Source of the DNA: Chryseobacterium formosum
Lineage (GTDB): Bacteria; Bacteroidota; Bacteroidia; Flavobacteriales; Weeksellaceae
DNA length: 64,000 nt
Reading direction: 5' to 3'
NCBI RefSeq assembly: GCF_026460885.1
Contig: NZ_JAOVZW010000027.1
Location: forward strand, 45,525 to 109,524
Below are positions 25,397-34,816 of the stretch, in pieces; position 1 is the first letter of the stretch, and each line of letters opens with the position of its first letter. The translations under genes were made by a program, and so were the position numbers. The notes beneath the pieces are model-generated. The model saw nothing but the letters and a program-made list of their open reading frames with translations. It had not been told where the DNA came from and ran no database searches.

Positions 25397-25951
25397 TTAC
25401 TTCCACTTAATGTTACAGCCCATACTTGGTCTCTGAATTCCTTCTTGCGGTTCACCCAACAAAAGATTTTCAAAAGCTATAATTAAATCTTCGCCAGTTA
25501 CATCTTTATGATTTCCTGGTCTTGAATCGTCCATTTGACCTCTGTAAACAAGATCTAATTTCTCATCAAAGAAAAAGAAATCCGGTGTACAAGCTGCATC
25601 ATAAGCTTTTGCAATCGCCTGGCTTTCGTCATATAAATAAGGAAAATCAAAATTTCTTTCGATTTGGAATTCAATCATTTTTTCCGGAGAATCTGCAGGA
25701 TATTTTTCTACATTATTCGAATTAATAGCGATAAATTCAATCCCTCTTTCATTATAATCTTCATACAATTCATGTAACTTATCAATCGCGTGAAGAACAA
25801 ACGGACAATGGTTACACATAAAGATTACCAAAGTTCCTTTTTCTCCTTTCAAGTCGTCCAGCGACTGAATTTCGTTAGTTTTTGACGGGTTTGGAAGTTC
25901 AAAAAACGGTGCTTTTGTACCCAATTCCATCATATTTGAGGGAGTATCCAT
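25397..25951 (-). CDS. Thioredoxin-fold (AhpC/TSA-like) protein
   Basis: 184 residues without signal peptide. CNHC (C46-C49) in LVIFMCNHCPFVLHAID is the redox motif, followed by FIAINSNNVEKYPADSPEKM and CTPDFFFFDEKLDLVYRGQMDDSRPGN. This is the cytosolic thioredoxin family seen as peroxiredoxin-like or redoxin-domain proteins. The partner is unknown. A TATCTTTG box lies about 15 bp upstream on the minus strand. Confidence 0.85.
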   Translation of the reverse strand: MDTPSNMMELGTKAPFFELPNPSKTNEIQSLDDLKGEKGTLVIFMCNHCPFVLHAIDKLHELYEDYNERGIEFIAINSNNVEKYPADSPEKMIEFQIERNFDFPYLYDESQAIAKAYDAACTPDFFFFDEKLDLVYRGQMDDSRPGNHKDVTGEDLIIAFENLLLGEPQEGIQRPSMGCNIKWK

Positions 25952-26200
25952 ATTTTTTTATTTATGCACAAAGATAAAAATTTCTTTTAGTATATAGTAA
26001 GGAAGCTTAATCTCAAAAGAAAGATGTTATATATTTCAGAAAAGCATCATTTCCAATTGAATTAACCTATCTACAATATTAATTTTTACAATAACTTCAA
26101 AATCACACATTTAAAATAACTTCTAGCTACCGTTCTCACAGCGTTTAACTTACTTATGATACTATTTTACAATCCTTTATTAAAAGTTAAAAGTAAAAAA
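25952..26200. other. AT-rich intergenic stretch
   Basis: Apart from the minus-strand promoter at its left edge I see no open frame, repeat or stable hairpin here. It precedes the TetR promoter. Confidence 0.5.
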
Positions 26201-26249
26201 TTGTTTGGAAAGTATAGTAAAAAGTCAGTAGTTTTGCTAACGCTGTTAG
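26201..26249 (+). promoter_or_regulatory. TetR promoter with autorepression operator
   Basis: TTGTTTG at 26201-26207 and the -7 box TAGTTTTG at 26229-26236, 21 bp apart, fit the Bacteroidota promoter. The palindrome CTAACGCTGTTAG (26237-26249) begins at the next base, over the expected transcription start, 12 bp before the ATG. This is an ideal position for self-repression. Confidence 0.75.
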
Positions 26250-26261
26250 AAAAAAGAAATC

Positions 26262-26858
26262 ATGGGAGTACATGAACGTCGTCAAAGAGAGAAAGAAAAT
26301 ACTCGTGCAAATATTTTGGACGCGGCTTTTACTTTGGCTAAAACAGAAGGTTGGGCATCTCTTTCGATAAGAAAAATTGCCGATGCTATTGAATACAGTG
26401 CTCCGGTAGTCTATGATTATTTTGAAAACAAGGAAGCTATTTTATTTGAAATTTCTTTAAATGGTTTTCACTGTCTTCACATCGAATTATTAAAAGCCCA
26501 AAAAAAACACGATACTCCAGAAGAACAAATTGTTGCTATTGTGGATGCGTATTGGAAATTTGCTTTTAAAAATAAAGAATATTATCAATTGATGTTTGGT
26601 TTGGGAATGCAGTGCAGCGGAAAAGGAATGATGAAGGAAGAATTTTCATCTTTTCAGGATATGCTTTATGAGTGCACTTATGAGATTATCAAGAAAAAAG
26701 GTTCAAATCCTGATAATGCTTGTCACTCTTCTCACGCATTGTTTTCAGCGGTGCATGGATTAATTTCGATTATGATGATGCGTAATGACGACATTCCTTC
26801 TACGATGAATAAGACGACTTTGGATGAAACAGTTACTGCTTTCATTAAGTCTTTGTAA
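26262..26858 (+). CDS. TetR/AcrR family repressor of the efflux operon
   Basis: 198 residues. The N-terminal helix-turn-helix (about 14-60) reads TRANILDAAF...SIRKIADAIEYSAPVVYDYFENKEAIL, typical of TetR. The C-terminal ligand domain (about 80-198) is divergent, with a WHG-type TetR_C pattern. It sits directly upstream of an RND efflux operon. A 13-bp palindrome lies at its own promoter and four more copies lie before the efflux genes, so it very likely represses both and is released by an exported compound. Confidence 0.92.
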   Translation: MGVHERRQREKENTRANILDAAFTLAKTEGWASLSIRKIADAIEYSAPVVYDYFENKEAILFEISLNGFHCLHIELLKAQKKHDTPEEQIVAIVDAYWKFAFKNKEYYQLMFGLGMQCSGKGMMKEEFSSFQDMLYECTYEIIKKKGSNPDNACHSSHALFSAVHGLISIMMMRNDDIPSTMNKTTLDETVTAFIKSL

Positions 26859-26877
26859 TTTTTTTTTGAATTAAAAC

Positions 26878-27262
26878 TTAACACCGTTAGAAAAAGTAAC
26901 ATGTAATAATTAAAATTATTCAAAAATTCAAATAACTTAAAATAAATTTAAAAAAATGAAATACGATTTTATAACAATGCTTATGGCAATTTTCTTCCCT
27001 TATCATTAACGCCGTTAGAATTAATAACGATGGTTTTTAAGCTTTTGTTCATCAGTATTAAACAAAATAATAAGAATCGTCAGTTTAAAAATATAATATA
27101 TATTTTTTTCAAAATTAATTAACACCGTTAGTAATAATTACATCCAATTTAAAACTATCATCTCATCATCTTCTAAAACTAAATTTAAAATCATGAAAAT
27201 CAAAAATTGAGTAACATTAAAAATTCTTTAATTTTTTTTGAACTAATAGTTAACACTGTTAG
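26878..27262. promoter_or_regulatory. Array of four TetR-type operators before the efflux operon
   Basis: TTAACACCGTTAG at 26878-26890, TTAACGCCGTTAG at 27006-27018, TTAACACCGTTAG at 27119-27131 and TTAACACTGTTAG at 27250-27262. Three of the four sites follow a T-rich tract by about 10-15 bp, and spacing is 113-131 bp, so the gap looks built from repeated modules. The consensus YTAACrCyGTTAG equals the site on the tetR promoter. The 476-bp gap otherwise holds only a 17-codon frame (26956-27009) that I do not call a gene. Confidence 0.75.
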
Positions 27263-27334
27263 TAAAATTAACGGAATTTAATTTAGAAACAACATTAATT
27301 AATTTAACACTTCATTAAAAAACTTAAATCAAAA

Positions 27335-28495
27335 ATGAAAATACCTGGAAAAATAAGGTTTATCGTACTTATATCAAGTATTATCCTTTTACAAAACTGC
27401 ACAAAGGCGGCTGAAGGAGGAAATATGGCTCCTCCCACTCCTGAACTGCCCGTTTATACAATAATTTCTTCTCCAGCTACAACATATCAGGAATTCCCAA
27501 CCGCATTGGAAGGAAAAAACAATGTGGAAATCAGATCGCAGGTAGACGGATATTTAGATAGAATTTATGTGGAAGAAGGCGCTTATGTAAGAGCCGGACA
27601 ACCTTTATTCAAAATAGATTCAAGAGCTTACGGAGAGCAAATGAATATGGCAAATGCTAATTTACAAGTGGCAAATGCCAACATCCAAAAAGCAAAAGTA
27701 GAAGTTGACAGACTGGAACCTCTTGTAGCTGCAAAAGTAGTTTCTGATGTACAATTAAGAACTGCAAAAGCAAATTATGCAGCCGCAGTTGCAGCCGCTT
27801 CACAGGCGAAAGCTTCTGTTGGTGGCGCAAGAATCAACGTTGGATTCACAACAATCACAGCCCCAGTAAGCGGATATATCGGAAGAATTCCTTACAAAAA
27901 AGGAAGTCTGATTTCAAGAACAGATCCTAGTCCATTGACTTTATTGTCAGACATCAGCGAGATTTACGCCTACTTTTCTTTAAGCGAACTTGATTTTATT
28001 GCTTTTCAAAATAAATATCAGGGAGCAACCTTAGAAGAGAAATTAAAAGATATGCCAATGGTAGAATTGGTGATCGCTGACAACAGCGTCTATCCTCAAA
28101 AAGGTAAAATGACCATTGTTGACGGGCAATTTGATAAAACAACAGGCGCAATCAGCGTTCGTGCAGTGTTCCCAAATCCAAGCGGAACATTGAGAACAGG
28201 GAACACAGGACGTGTTCGTATGCCTCAGTTAATGTCAAATGCGGTGATAATTCCACAAGAATCTACTTTCGAAATTCAGGATAAAACTTACGTTTACGTA
28301 GTCGGAAAAGACCAGAAGGTAACCAGCAAGCCTATCAAAATTTCTGGAAAAACTGAAAACTATTACTTTATTTCTGAAGGTTTACAGCCGGGAGAAAAGA
28401 TCGTTTATGTAGGATTGGGTAGCTTAAAAGATGGTGCTTCTATCAAAGCGAAACCGATTTCTTCTGATAGCTTACTGAAAACAAAACCATTGTAA
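27335..28495 (+). CDS. RND efflux periplasmic adaptor (HlyD/MFP family)
   Basis: 386 residues. A lipoprotein-type signal (LLQNC, Cys about 22) anchors it. The biotinyl-lipoyl halves (about 60-95 and 168-205), a helical hairpin (NMANANLQVANANIQKAKVE, 105-165) and a beta-barrel follow in AcrA order. It links the inner-membrane pump to the outer-membrane channel. It is the first gene of the operon, 42 bp upstream of the pump. Confidence 0.94.
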   Translation: MKIPGKIRFIVLISSIILLQNCTKAAEGGNMAPPTPELPVYTIISSPATTYQEFPTALEGKNNVEIRSQVDGYLDRIYVEEGAYVRAGQPLFKIDSRAYGEQMNMANANLQVANANIQKAKVEVDRLEPLVAAKVVSDVQLRTAKANYAAAVAAASQAKASVGGARINVGFTTITAPVSGYIGRIPYKKGSLISRTDPSPLTLLSDISEIYAYFSLSELDFIAFQNKYQGATLEEKLKDMPMVELVIADNSVYPQKGKMTIVDGQFDKTTGAISVRAVFPNPSGTLRTGNTGRVRMPQLMSNAVIIPQESTFEIQDKTYVYVVGKDQKVTSKPIKISGKTENYYFISEGLQPGEKIVYVGLGSLKDGASIKAKPISSDSLLKTKPL

Positions 28496-28537
28496 TCTTC
28501 TTTTCAGAATACAGAAGACTAAAAAAATAAACTTCTT

Positions 28538-31500
28538 ATGTTAAAACAATTTATAGAAAGACCGGTACTTTCAACGGTCATCTCCATAATACTTTTATTA
28601 TTGGGGGCATTGTCCCTCTTTAATTTACCCATCGCCCTCTTTCCGGATATTGCTCCGCCAAGTGTTCAGGTGACGGCATTTTATCCGGGAGCGAACGCGG
28701 AAGTTGTAGCTCGTTCGGTAGCCACACCGATTGAAGAAGCAGTAAATGGAGTTGAGAACATGACGTACATGACCTCAAATTCCAGTAACGACGGAACAAT
28801 GACCTTGAGTGTATTTTTCAAACAAGGATCAGATGCAGATAATGCAGCCATAAACGTTCAAAACCGTGTATCCAAAGCGATGAGTCAGCTTCCACAGGAG
28901 GTTGTACAGGCGGGAATTTCCACGCAGAAAGTACAGAACAGTATGATTATGTTTATGGGATTATCAAGTGATGACCCTAAACAATATGACGAACTTTTCC
29001 TTCAGAATTATTTGAAAATCAATGTTATTCCACAAATTCAGCGTATTCCTGGGGTTGCTCAGGCGCAGGTTTTCGGAACAAGAGATTATTCAATGAGACT
29101 TTGGCTGAAACCGGATAGATTAGCGGCTAACAATCTTTCTCCACAGGAAGTTTTGGCAGCAGTAAAAGATCACAACTTAGAAGCTGCTCCCGGTCGTCTT
29201 GGACAAGGAAGTAAGGAAACTTACGAATACATTTTAAAGTATAAAGGTAAATTAAATAAAAACGAAGACTACGAAAACATTGCCATCAAAGCGAACAGCG
29301 ACGGTTCTTTCCTAAGACTGAAAGATGTGGCAAGAGTAGAATTCGGTTCTTACACATACACAGCAGCTAACAGAGTGGATGGTAAGCCCGTTGCCGGATT
29401 TGCCATCCTTCAAACTGCAGGTTCAAATGCAAATGAAATCTTAACTGAAATTGAAAAACAGGTTGATCAAATGAAAACCACCCTTCCAAAAGGAGTTGAA
29501 CCGATCATAATGTATAATTCAAAAGATTTCTTGGATGCATCAATTCATCAGGTTGTTGAGACTTTAGTAATTGCTTTCGTTTTGGTATTTATTGTAGTAT
29601 TTATTTTCCTTCAGGATTTCAGATCTACATTAATTCCTGCGATTGCTGTTCCGGTTGCGATTATCGGTACATTCTTCTTCCTTCAGTTGTTTGGATTCAG
29701 TATCAATATGTTGACACTATTCGCATTAGTCCTCGCGATTGGTATTGTGGTGGATGACGCGATTGTCGTTGTGGAAGCCGTCCATTCCAAAATGGAACGT
29801 ACAGGAATGCCTGTGGAGCATGCTACAATGAGCTCAATGAGTGAAATTTCCGGAGCGATTATCTCTATTACATTGGTAATGTGTGCCGTATTTATTCCGG
29901 TTGGTTTCATGCAAGGTCCTGCGGGAGTTTTTTACAGACAGTTTGCCTTTACATTGGTAATTGCAATTCTTATTTCTGCGGTTAACGCCTTAACATTAAG
30001 TCCGGCATTATGTGCAATGTTCCTGAATGATCCTCAAGGAGAACACGGTGAACATGGGAAGAAAACAGGTTTTGGAGCAAGATTTTTCAATGCTTTCAAT
30101 GCAAGTTTTGATAACATGACCAGAAAATACATCTATAGCCTTAAATTTTTAATTAAAAATAAATGGGTCGCAGTCGGTGGTTTAGCCCTTCTTATTGCTT
30201 CAAGTGTTTTCTTGATTAAAAAAGCACCTTCAGGATTTATTCCGACAGAAGATCAAGGGTTCATTTTATATGCTGTGAACACTCCTCCGGGAAGTTCATT
30301 AGACAGAACTCATAAAGCAACGGAACAGATTGATCAAATCATTAACGGTGAAAAAGCTAAAAATCACCTTTGGGTTGCAGACGGTCTGAACTTTATCAGT
30401 AACGCAAACGCTTCTCCATATTCTGCAGGTTTCATTAAATTGAAAGATCATGACCAACGTGGTGAAATCACCGATCCGGATCAGATTGCAGCGGGATTGA
30501 CAGGAAAAGTTTCACAAGTAAAAGATGCGAATGCATTCTTCTTCAACTTCCCTACAATTCAGGGATTTGGTAACGTTTCCGGTTTCGAATTTATGCTTCA
30601 GGATAAAACTAACGGCTCTTTTGAACAATTAGGAACAACAACTCAGGCATTTATTGGAGAGTTGATGAAGCGTCCGGAAATTGCGTTTGCCTTTACAACG
30701 TATGCAGCTGGAAATCCACAATTTACGATTGATGTAGATTCAGACAAAGCAAATCAATTGGGAGTTTCGATTACAGAATTGATGCAGACGATGCAGATCT
30801 ATTACGGAAGTAGCTTCGTTTCAGATTTTAACAGATTCGGGAAATATTACAGAGTAATGGCTCAGGCAGATATTCCTTATCGTACAGATGCGAATTCTTT
30901 GGAAGGAATTTATGTTAAAAATAAATCAGGCGAAATGGTTCCTGTAAAAACATTAGTTACTTTAAAAAGAACTTTCGGACCTGAAACGGTAACAAGAAAC
31001 AACCTATTCAATGCCGTTACGATTAACGGAACTCCAAAACCTGGTTACAGTACCGGAGATGCGATCAAAGCAGTTGAAGAAACTGCTCAGAAATCACTTC
31101 CAAGAGGTTTCGGATATGAATGGACAGGAATTACCCGTGAGGAAATCAAAACTGGTGGACAAACGACTTTCATTTTCGCATTAAGTATTTTGTTTGTTTA
31201 CTTTTTATTGGCAGCTCAATATGAAAGTTATATTCTTCCGTTTGCAGTTATTTTAACAATTCCTACAGGGATTTTCGGAGTATTTGCATTCACAGGATTG
31301 GCCGGAATTGATAATAATATTTATGTTCAGGTTGGTTTAATCATGCTCGTCGGATTGTTAGCGAAGAATGCGATTTTGATTATAGAATTTGCCGTACAAA
31401 GAAGAAAAGCAGGAAGAACGTTACTTGAATCTGCACTTCAGGCTTCAAGATTACGTCTAAGACCAATTTTGATGACTTCATTTGCCTTTATCGTTGGGAT

Positions 31501-31720
31501 GCTTCCATTAGTTTGGTCTCAAGGTGCAGCAGCAAAAGGTAACCATTCTATTGGTATCAGTACCGTTGGAGGAATGTTTACAGGAGTTGTATTCGGGATT
31601 TTCATTATTCCTGTAATGTTTGTGATCTTCCAGTATTTACATGAAAAAATGCCGAGCAGAAAAAATAAAAGACTTCAAAAACAAAAATTGGAGGCAGAAC
31701 TTTTAGCTACTGCTCATTAA
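28538..31720 (+). CDS. RND multidrug efflux pump, AcrB type
   Basis: 1060 residues, full length for HAE1 transporters. It begins MLKQFIERPVLSTVISIILL and has 12 predicted transmembrane helices in two sets with large periplasmic loops. The proton-relay aspartates D406-D407 sit in GIVVDDAIVVVEA. It exports drugs, bile acids, dyes or other amphiphiles driven by the proton gradient; the substrate is unknown. Regulated by the TetR gene and operator array upstream. Confidence 0.96.
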   Translation: MLKQFIERPVLSTVISIILLLLGALSLFNLPIALFPDIAPPSVQVTAFYPGANAEVVARSVATPIEEAVNGVENMTYMTSNSSNDGTMTLSVFFKQGSDADNAAINVQNRVSKAMSQLPQEVVQAGISTQKVQNSMIMFMGLSSDDPKQYDELFLQNYLKINVIPQIQRIPGVAQAQVFGTRDYSMRLWLKPDRLAANNLSPQEVLAAVKDHNLEAAPGRLGQGSKETYEYILKYKGKLNKNEDYENIAIKANSDGSFLRLKDVARVEFGSYTYTAANRVDGKPVAGFAILQTAGSNANEILTEIEKQVDQMKTTLPKGVEPIIMYNSKDFLDASIHQVVETLVIAFVLVFIVVFIFLQDFRSTLIPAIAVPVAIIGTFFFLQLFGFSINMLTLFALVLAIGIVVDDAIVVVEAVHSKMERTGMPVEHATMSSMSEISGAIISITLVMCAVFIPVGFMQGPAGVFYRQFAFTLVIAILISAVNALTLSPALCAMFLNDPQGEHGEHGKKTGFGARFFNAFNASFDNMTRKYIYSLKFLIKNKWVAVGGLALLIASSVFLIKKAPSGFIPTEDQGFILYAVNTPPGSSLDRTHKATEQIDQIINGEKAKNHLWVADGLNFISNANASPYSAGFIKLKDHDQRGEITDPDQIAAGLTGKVSQVKDANAFFFNFPTIQGFGNVSGFEFMLQDKTNGSFEQLGTTTQAFIGELMKRPEIAFAFTTYAAGNPQFTIDVDSDKANQLGVSITELMQTMQIYYGSSFVSDFNRFGKYYRVMAQADIPYRTDANSLEGIYVKNKSGEMVPVKTLVTLKRTFGPETVTRNNLFNAVTINGTPKPGYSTGDAIKAVEETAQKSLPRGFGYEWTGITREEIKTGGQTTFIFALSILFVYFLLAAQYESYILPFAVILTIPTGIFGVFAFTGLAGIDNNIYVQVGLIMLVGLLAKNAILIIEFAVQRRKAGRTLLESALQASRLRLRPILMTSFAFIVGMLPLVWSQGAAAKGNHSIGISTVGGMFTGVVFGIFIIPVMFVIFQYLHEKMPSRKNKRLQKQKLEAELLATAH

Positions 31721-32025
31721 TAAAAAATGATTTACAAAACTTTGAGAATATTTAAATTTAATTTAAACCATTAAGATTTTAATTAAGAAGTTAAGAATAG
31801 TAAGATAAGCTTCGCTTTTAATGCAATACTTATTAAAAATCTATTTGATTTTTTCTTAATTATACTTAACTCCTTAAATGTTCTTAATGGTTCAAATTAC
31901 CAAAAATAGAGAAGCAACTATTCAAACTATATCATAAAAAGCAAAGTATTTTATCCTACTAAAGACGTCTTTGCATCAACAACTTCTCAAAGTTTTGTAG
32001 TCAATAAAAGTCATATTTAAAAATT
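31721..32025. other. 305-bp gap inside the efflux cluster
   Basis: Contains the 127-bp palindromic element (31766-31892) and AT-rich sequence with TTTGCATCAACAACTTCTC near 31970. No open frame of interest. The gap makes it possible that the downstream outer-membrane gene has its own promoter. Confidence 0.6.
31766..31892. repeat. 127-bp palindromic element, copy A
   Basis: Begins AACCATTAAG and ends CTTAATGGTT, perfect 10-bp inverted termini. It can fold along most of its length, with AGCTTCGCTTTTAATGC and AATCTATTTGATTTT internal words. Copy B (33507-33633) has exactly the same length, terminal sequence and internal words. Confidence 0.85.
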
Positions 32026-33438
32026 ATGAAAAGAATAATAAATATCATATTCGCTTTTGGACTCGCTTTAGGTTCGGTCTCTTGCGTGTCAAAATTGGCA
32101 TATAAAGAGCCTGAGCTTGAGCTTCCGGAAACGTTCAAATATACCGCAACTGCAGATACTGCAAGTGTAGCGAATTTGGAATGGAGAAAGTTTTTCAGCG
32201 ATCCGATGCTGCAAAATTTGATCGAAAAAGGAATTAAAAACAATTACGATTTACAGATTGCTTTAAAACAGGTTGCTTCTTCACAGGAAAAACTAAAACA
32301 GGCAAAATACCTTCAATATCCTGATGTTGGTTTCGGAGTTACTGCGCAGATTTCAAAGCCTTCAAAAAACAGCATGAACGGGCAAAGCTTAAATCTATTT
32401 TTAGGGAAAAGCTATGTCGAAGATTACAATGCAGCCTTCAATCTTTCTTGGGAAGCCGATATTTGGGGTAAAATAAAGAATCAGCAGGAAGTTTCAAAAA
32501 TGCAGTATCTGCAGACTTATGAAGCAACGAAAGCTATTCAGACACAGGTTGTTGCAGCGATTGCTCAAGGATATTATAATTTATTGATGCTTGATAAACA
32601 ATTACAGATTGCAAAATCAAACTTGGAACTAAGCACCAATACTCTATCTCTTACAGAAAAATTGTGGCAAAGCGGCGATACAACTTCTTTGGGAGTTCAG
32701 CAGGCAACCGCTCAAAAGCAATCGACTGAACTTTTGATTACCCAATTGGAACAAAATATCGCAATTCAGGAAAATGCATTGAGTATTTTAGTTGGTGAAA
32801 ATCCAAATAAAGTTGATAGAACGATTGAAATGTCCGACACTTCTTTACCACAAGATATTTCTGCTGGACTTCCTGCGGCAATGGTGAGCCGTCGTCCGGA
32901 TGTTCGTCAGCAGGAATTGGTTTTGTTGGAATCTAATTCAATAGTGGGAATTGCTCAGGCAAATATGTATCCATCATTGAAGATTACAGCGAATGGCGGA
33001 GTAAATTCATTTAAAATTGATAATTGGTTTCAGATTCCGGCTTCATTATTCGGTTCTATTTTAGGTGGATTGACTCAGCCTATTTTCCAGAAAAGACAAT
33101 TGAAAACAGATCTAAATGTTGCTAAAATCCAAAGAGAGAAAAACGTTTTGGCTTTCCGTCAATCTGTTTTGAATGCTGTGGGTGAAGTTTCTGATGCTTT
33201 GGTTTCAAATGAAAGCTTAAAAGTTCAGGAACAAAAAGCAACAGAACAGGTTGCAACGCTGAAAAACGGGATAAAAAGTGCCGAAATGCTTTACAAAGGC
33301 GGAATGGCAAACTATTTAGAAGTAATAACAGCTCAGGGAAATTCTTTACAGGCTGAACTGAATCTTGCATCCGTAAAAAGACAGAGATTAAGCAGTATTG
33401 TAGATTTATACCGAGCTTTAGGTGGCGGTTGGAAGTAG
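32026..33438 (+). CDS. Efflux outer membrane factor (TolC/OprM family)
   Basis: 470 residues. A lipoprotein signal ends SVSC (Cys about 20), as in OprM-type channels. Two OEP repeats are visible: NYDLQIALKQVASSQEKLKQAKYLQYPDV and, in the second half, SRRPDVRQQELVLLESNSIVGIAQANMYPSL. The C-terminal YKGGMANYLEVITAQ is conserved in NodT-type proteins. It completes the tripartite pump with the two upstream genes. It is bracketed by two 127-bp palindromic elements. Confidence 0.94.
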   Translation: MKRIINIIFAFGLALGSVSCVSKLAYKEPELELPETFKYTATADTASVANLEWRKFFSDPMLQNLIEKGIKNNYDLQIALKQVASSQEKLKQAKYLQYPDVGFGVTAQISKPSKNSMNGQSLNLFLGKSYVEDYNAAFNLSWEADIWGKIKNQQEVSKMQYLQTYEATKAIQTQVVAAIAQGYYNLLMLDKQLQIAKSNLELSTNTLSLTEKLWQSGDTTSLGVQQATAQKQSTELLITQLEQNIAIQENALSILVGENPNKVDRTIEMSDTSLPQDISAGLPAAMVSRRPDVRQQELVLLESNSIVGIAQANMYPSLKITANGGVNSFKIDNWFQIPASLFGSILGGLTQPIFQKRQLKTDLNVAKIQREKNVLAFRQSVLNAVGEVSDALVSNESLKVQEQKATEQVATLKNGIKSAEMLYKGGMANYLEVITAQGNSLQAELNLASVKRQRLSSIVDLYRALGGGWK

Positions 33439-33462
33439 TAAATTAAATTATATTGTTAATGG

Positions 33463-33490
33463 AATGCGGTCTTTCGGGATCGCATTTTTT
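33463..33490 (+). terminator. Terminator after the efflux cluster
   Basis: AATGCGGTC-TTTCGG-GATCGCATT with a following T run. Confidence 0.8.
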
Positions 33491-33506
33491 GTTTGAATAA
33501 ATTTTT

Positions 33507-33633
33507 AACCATTAAAGATTATTTAAGAGGTTAAGAAATATTAAGTTTAGCTTCGCTTTTAGGCTTAATGCTTTTCAAAATCTATTTGATTTGCTTAATA
33601 AATCTTAACTTCTTAATAAAAATCTTAATGGTT
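33507..33633. repeat. 127-bp palindromic element, copy B
   Basis: Begins AACCATTAAAGATT and ends AATCTTAATGGTT. It shares AGCTTCGCTTTTA and AATCTATTTGATTT with copy A at nearly the same offsets. The remaining gap to 33749 is AT-rich without an open frame. Confidence 0.85.
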
Positions 33634-33749
33634 AAAATTTAAACGCAATGTTTCAGCCTCATTAGAATCAATTTTATCGATTCCATCCTTTTTCTCCTTA
33701 AAATATTGAGATTAAAAATTAAATCTTTGCATAAAAAAAGAAATTACTT

Positions 33750-34676
33750 TTAAGTTTGCTCACTTATATATTCAATCAAACCATCAAAATCCTTCTGAGA
33801 ATATCCCAACTGCAAATAATGAATATTGTCTTCCTTTCTATACCAAGTTAATTGTCGTTTTGCAAATCTTCTCGAATTTTTCTTAATCTCAGAAACAGCA
33901 AATTCCAACTCCCATTCTCCGTCAAAATATTTAAAAAGCTCAGAATACCCAACTGTATTGAGTGATGCCAAATTTTTGCCTTCTTGCGATTTTCTTAGTT
34001 CATCAAGATTTTTAGCTTCTTCCAACAAACCATTTTCTATCATTTTATCAACACGTAGATTGATTCTTTCATAAATTTCTTCTCGTGGCGCCTCAATTCC
34101 GATTCTTATTGTTTTGAATTTTCTTGGATTTTTATCATGTGAAATATTTTCAGAATATGTTTTTTGGGTTTGCCAAATTACATCAATAGCCCGAAGCAAC
34201 CTTCTTTGATTGTGAATATCTACATTTTCATAATATTCAGGATCTAAATCTTTCAACATTTCCTGGAGTTTTTCAATTCCTTCAGTTTTCCAGATGTTTT
34301 CTAATTTTTCCTGATTTTCTTCATTGGCTTCAGGTAAATCATTCAGTCCTTCAATAACTGCTTTTTCATACATCATACTTCCGCCAACCATAATGACGAT
34401 GTCGTATTTTTCGAAAAGTCGGTCTAATAATTCTAAAGAATCATGCTCAAACTGACCGATAGAATAAAAATTTTTCACGGAAAGCTGACCAATAAAATGA
34501 TGTTTCGCCTGCGAAAGTTCATCTTCCGAAGGTGCGGCTGTCCCAATTTTCATTTCGCTAAAAAACTGTCGGGAGTCACAGGAAATAATTTCGGTATCAA
34601 AATGATTTGCAAGTTCGATAGCAAGTTTTGTTTTGCCAATTCCGGTGGTGCCTACAACTGAAATCAGGGTTTTCAT
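33750..34676 (-). CDS. miaA: tRNA dimethylallyltransferase
   Basis: 308 residues. P-loop GTTGIGKT (9-16), SCDSRQFFSEMKIGTAAPS with the catalytic Asp, and the tRNA-binding NTVGYSELFKYFDGEW region near 245-260 are in the normal order. It adds the dimethylallyl group to A37 of tRNAs reading UNN codons. A single gene, divergent from yicC across a hairpin-rich gap. Confidence 0.95.
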   Translation of the reverse strand: MKTLISVVGTTGIGKTKLAIELANHFDTEIISCDSRQFFSEMKIGTAAPSEDELSQAKHHFIGQLSVKNFYSIGQFEHDSLELLDRLFEKYDIVIMVGGSMMYEKAVIEGLNDLPEANEENQEKLENIWKTEGIEKLQEMLKDLDPEYYENVDIHNQRRLLRAIDVIWQTQKTYSENISHDKNPRKFKTIRIGIEAPREEIYERINLRVDKMIENGLLEEAKNLDELRKSQEGKNLASLNTVGYSELFKYFDGEWELEFAVSEIKKNSRRFAKRQLTWYRKEDNIHYLQLGYSQKDFDGLIEYISEQT

Positions 34677-34682
34677 GGAGTT

Positions 34683-34765
34683 TTGGGTGTTGAATGACAG
34701 ATATTTGAAGTGAGATGAATGATTGAAATTTCAATCTCAAATGTCAAACCTCAAATTTCAAATCA
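34683..34765. repeat. Imperfect hairpin between miaA and yicC
   Basis: Left words GATATTTGAAGTGAGATGAA and a central GATTGAAATTTCAATC palindrome, right words CTCAAATGTCAAACCTCAAA and TTTCAAATC. A related half-copy (ATTTGAGATTTGAAATTTCA) occurs at 25204-25223. Confidence 0.55.
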
Positions 34766-34792
34766 ATATTAAATGTGCTAAATTAAATGTTT

Positions 34793-34800
34793 ATCTTTGT
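34793..34800 (+). promoter_or_regulatory. yicC promoter -7 box
   Basis: TATCTTTG, 16 bp upstream of the yicC ATG. Confidence 0.6.
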
Positions 34801-34816
34801 ACGACAATAAAAAACT

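Noticed and set aside
33718..33726. TAAATCTTTG as a promoter on the plus strand
   Set aside because: No plus-strand gene follows; miaA runs the other way.
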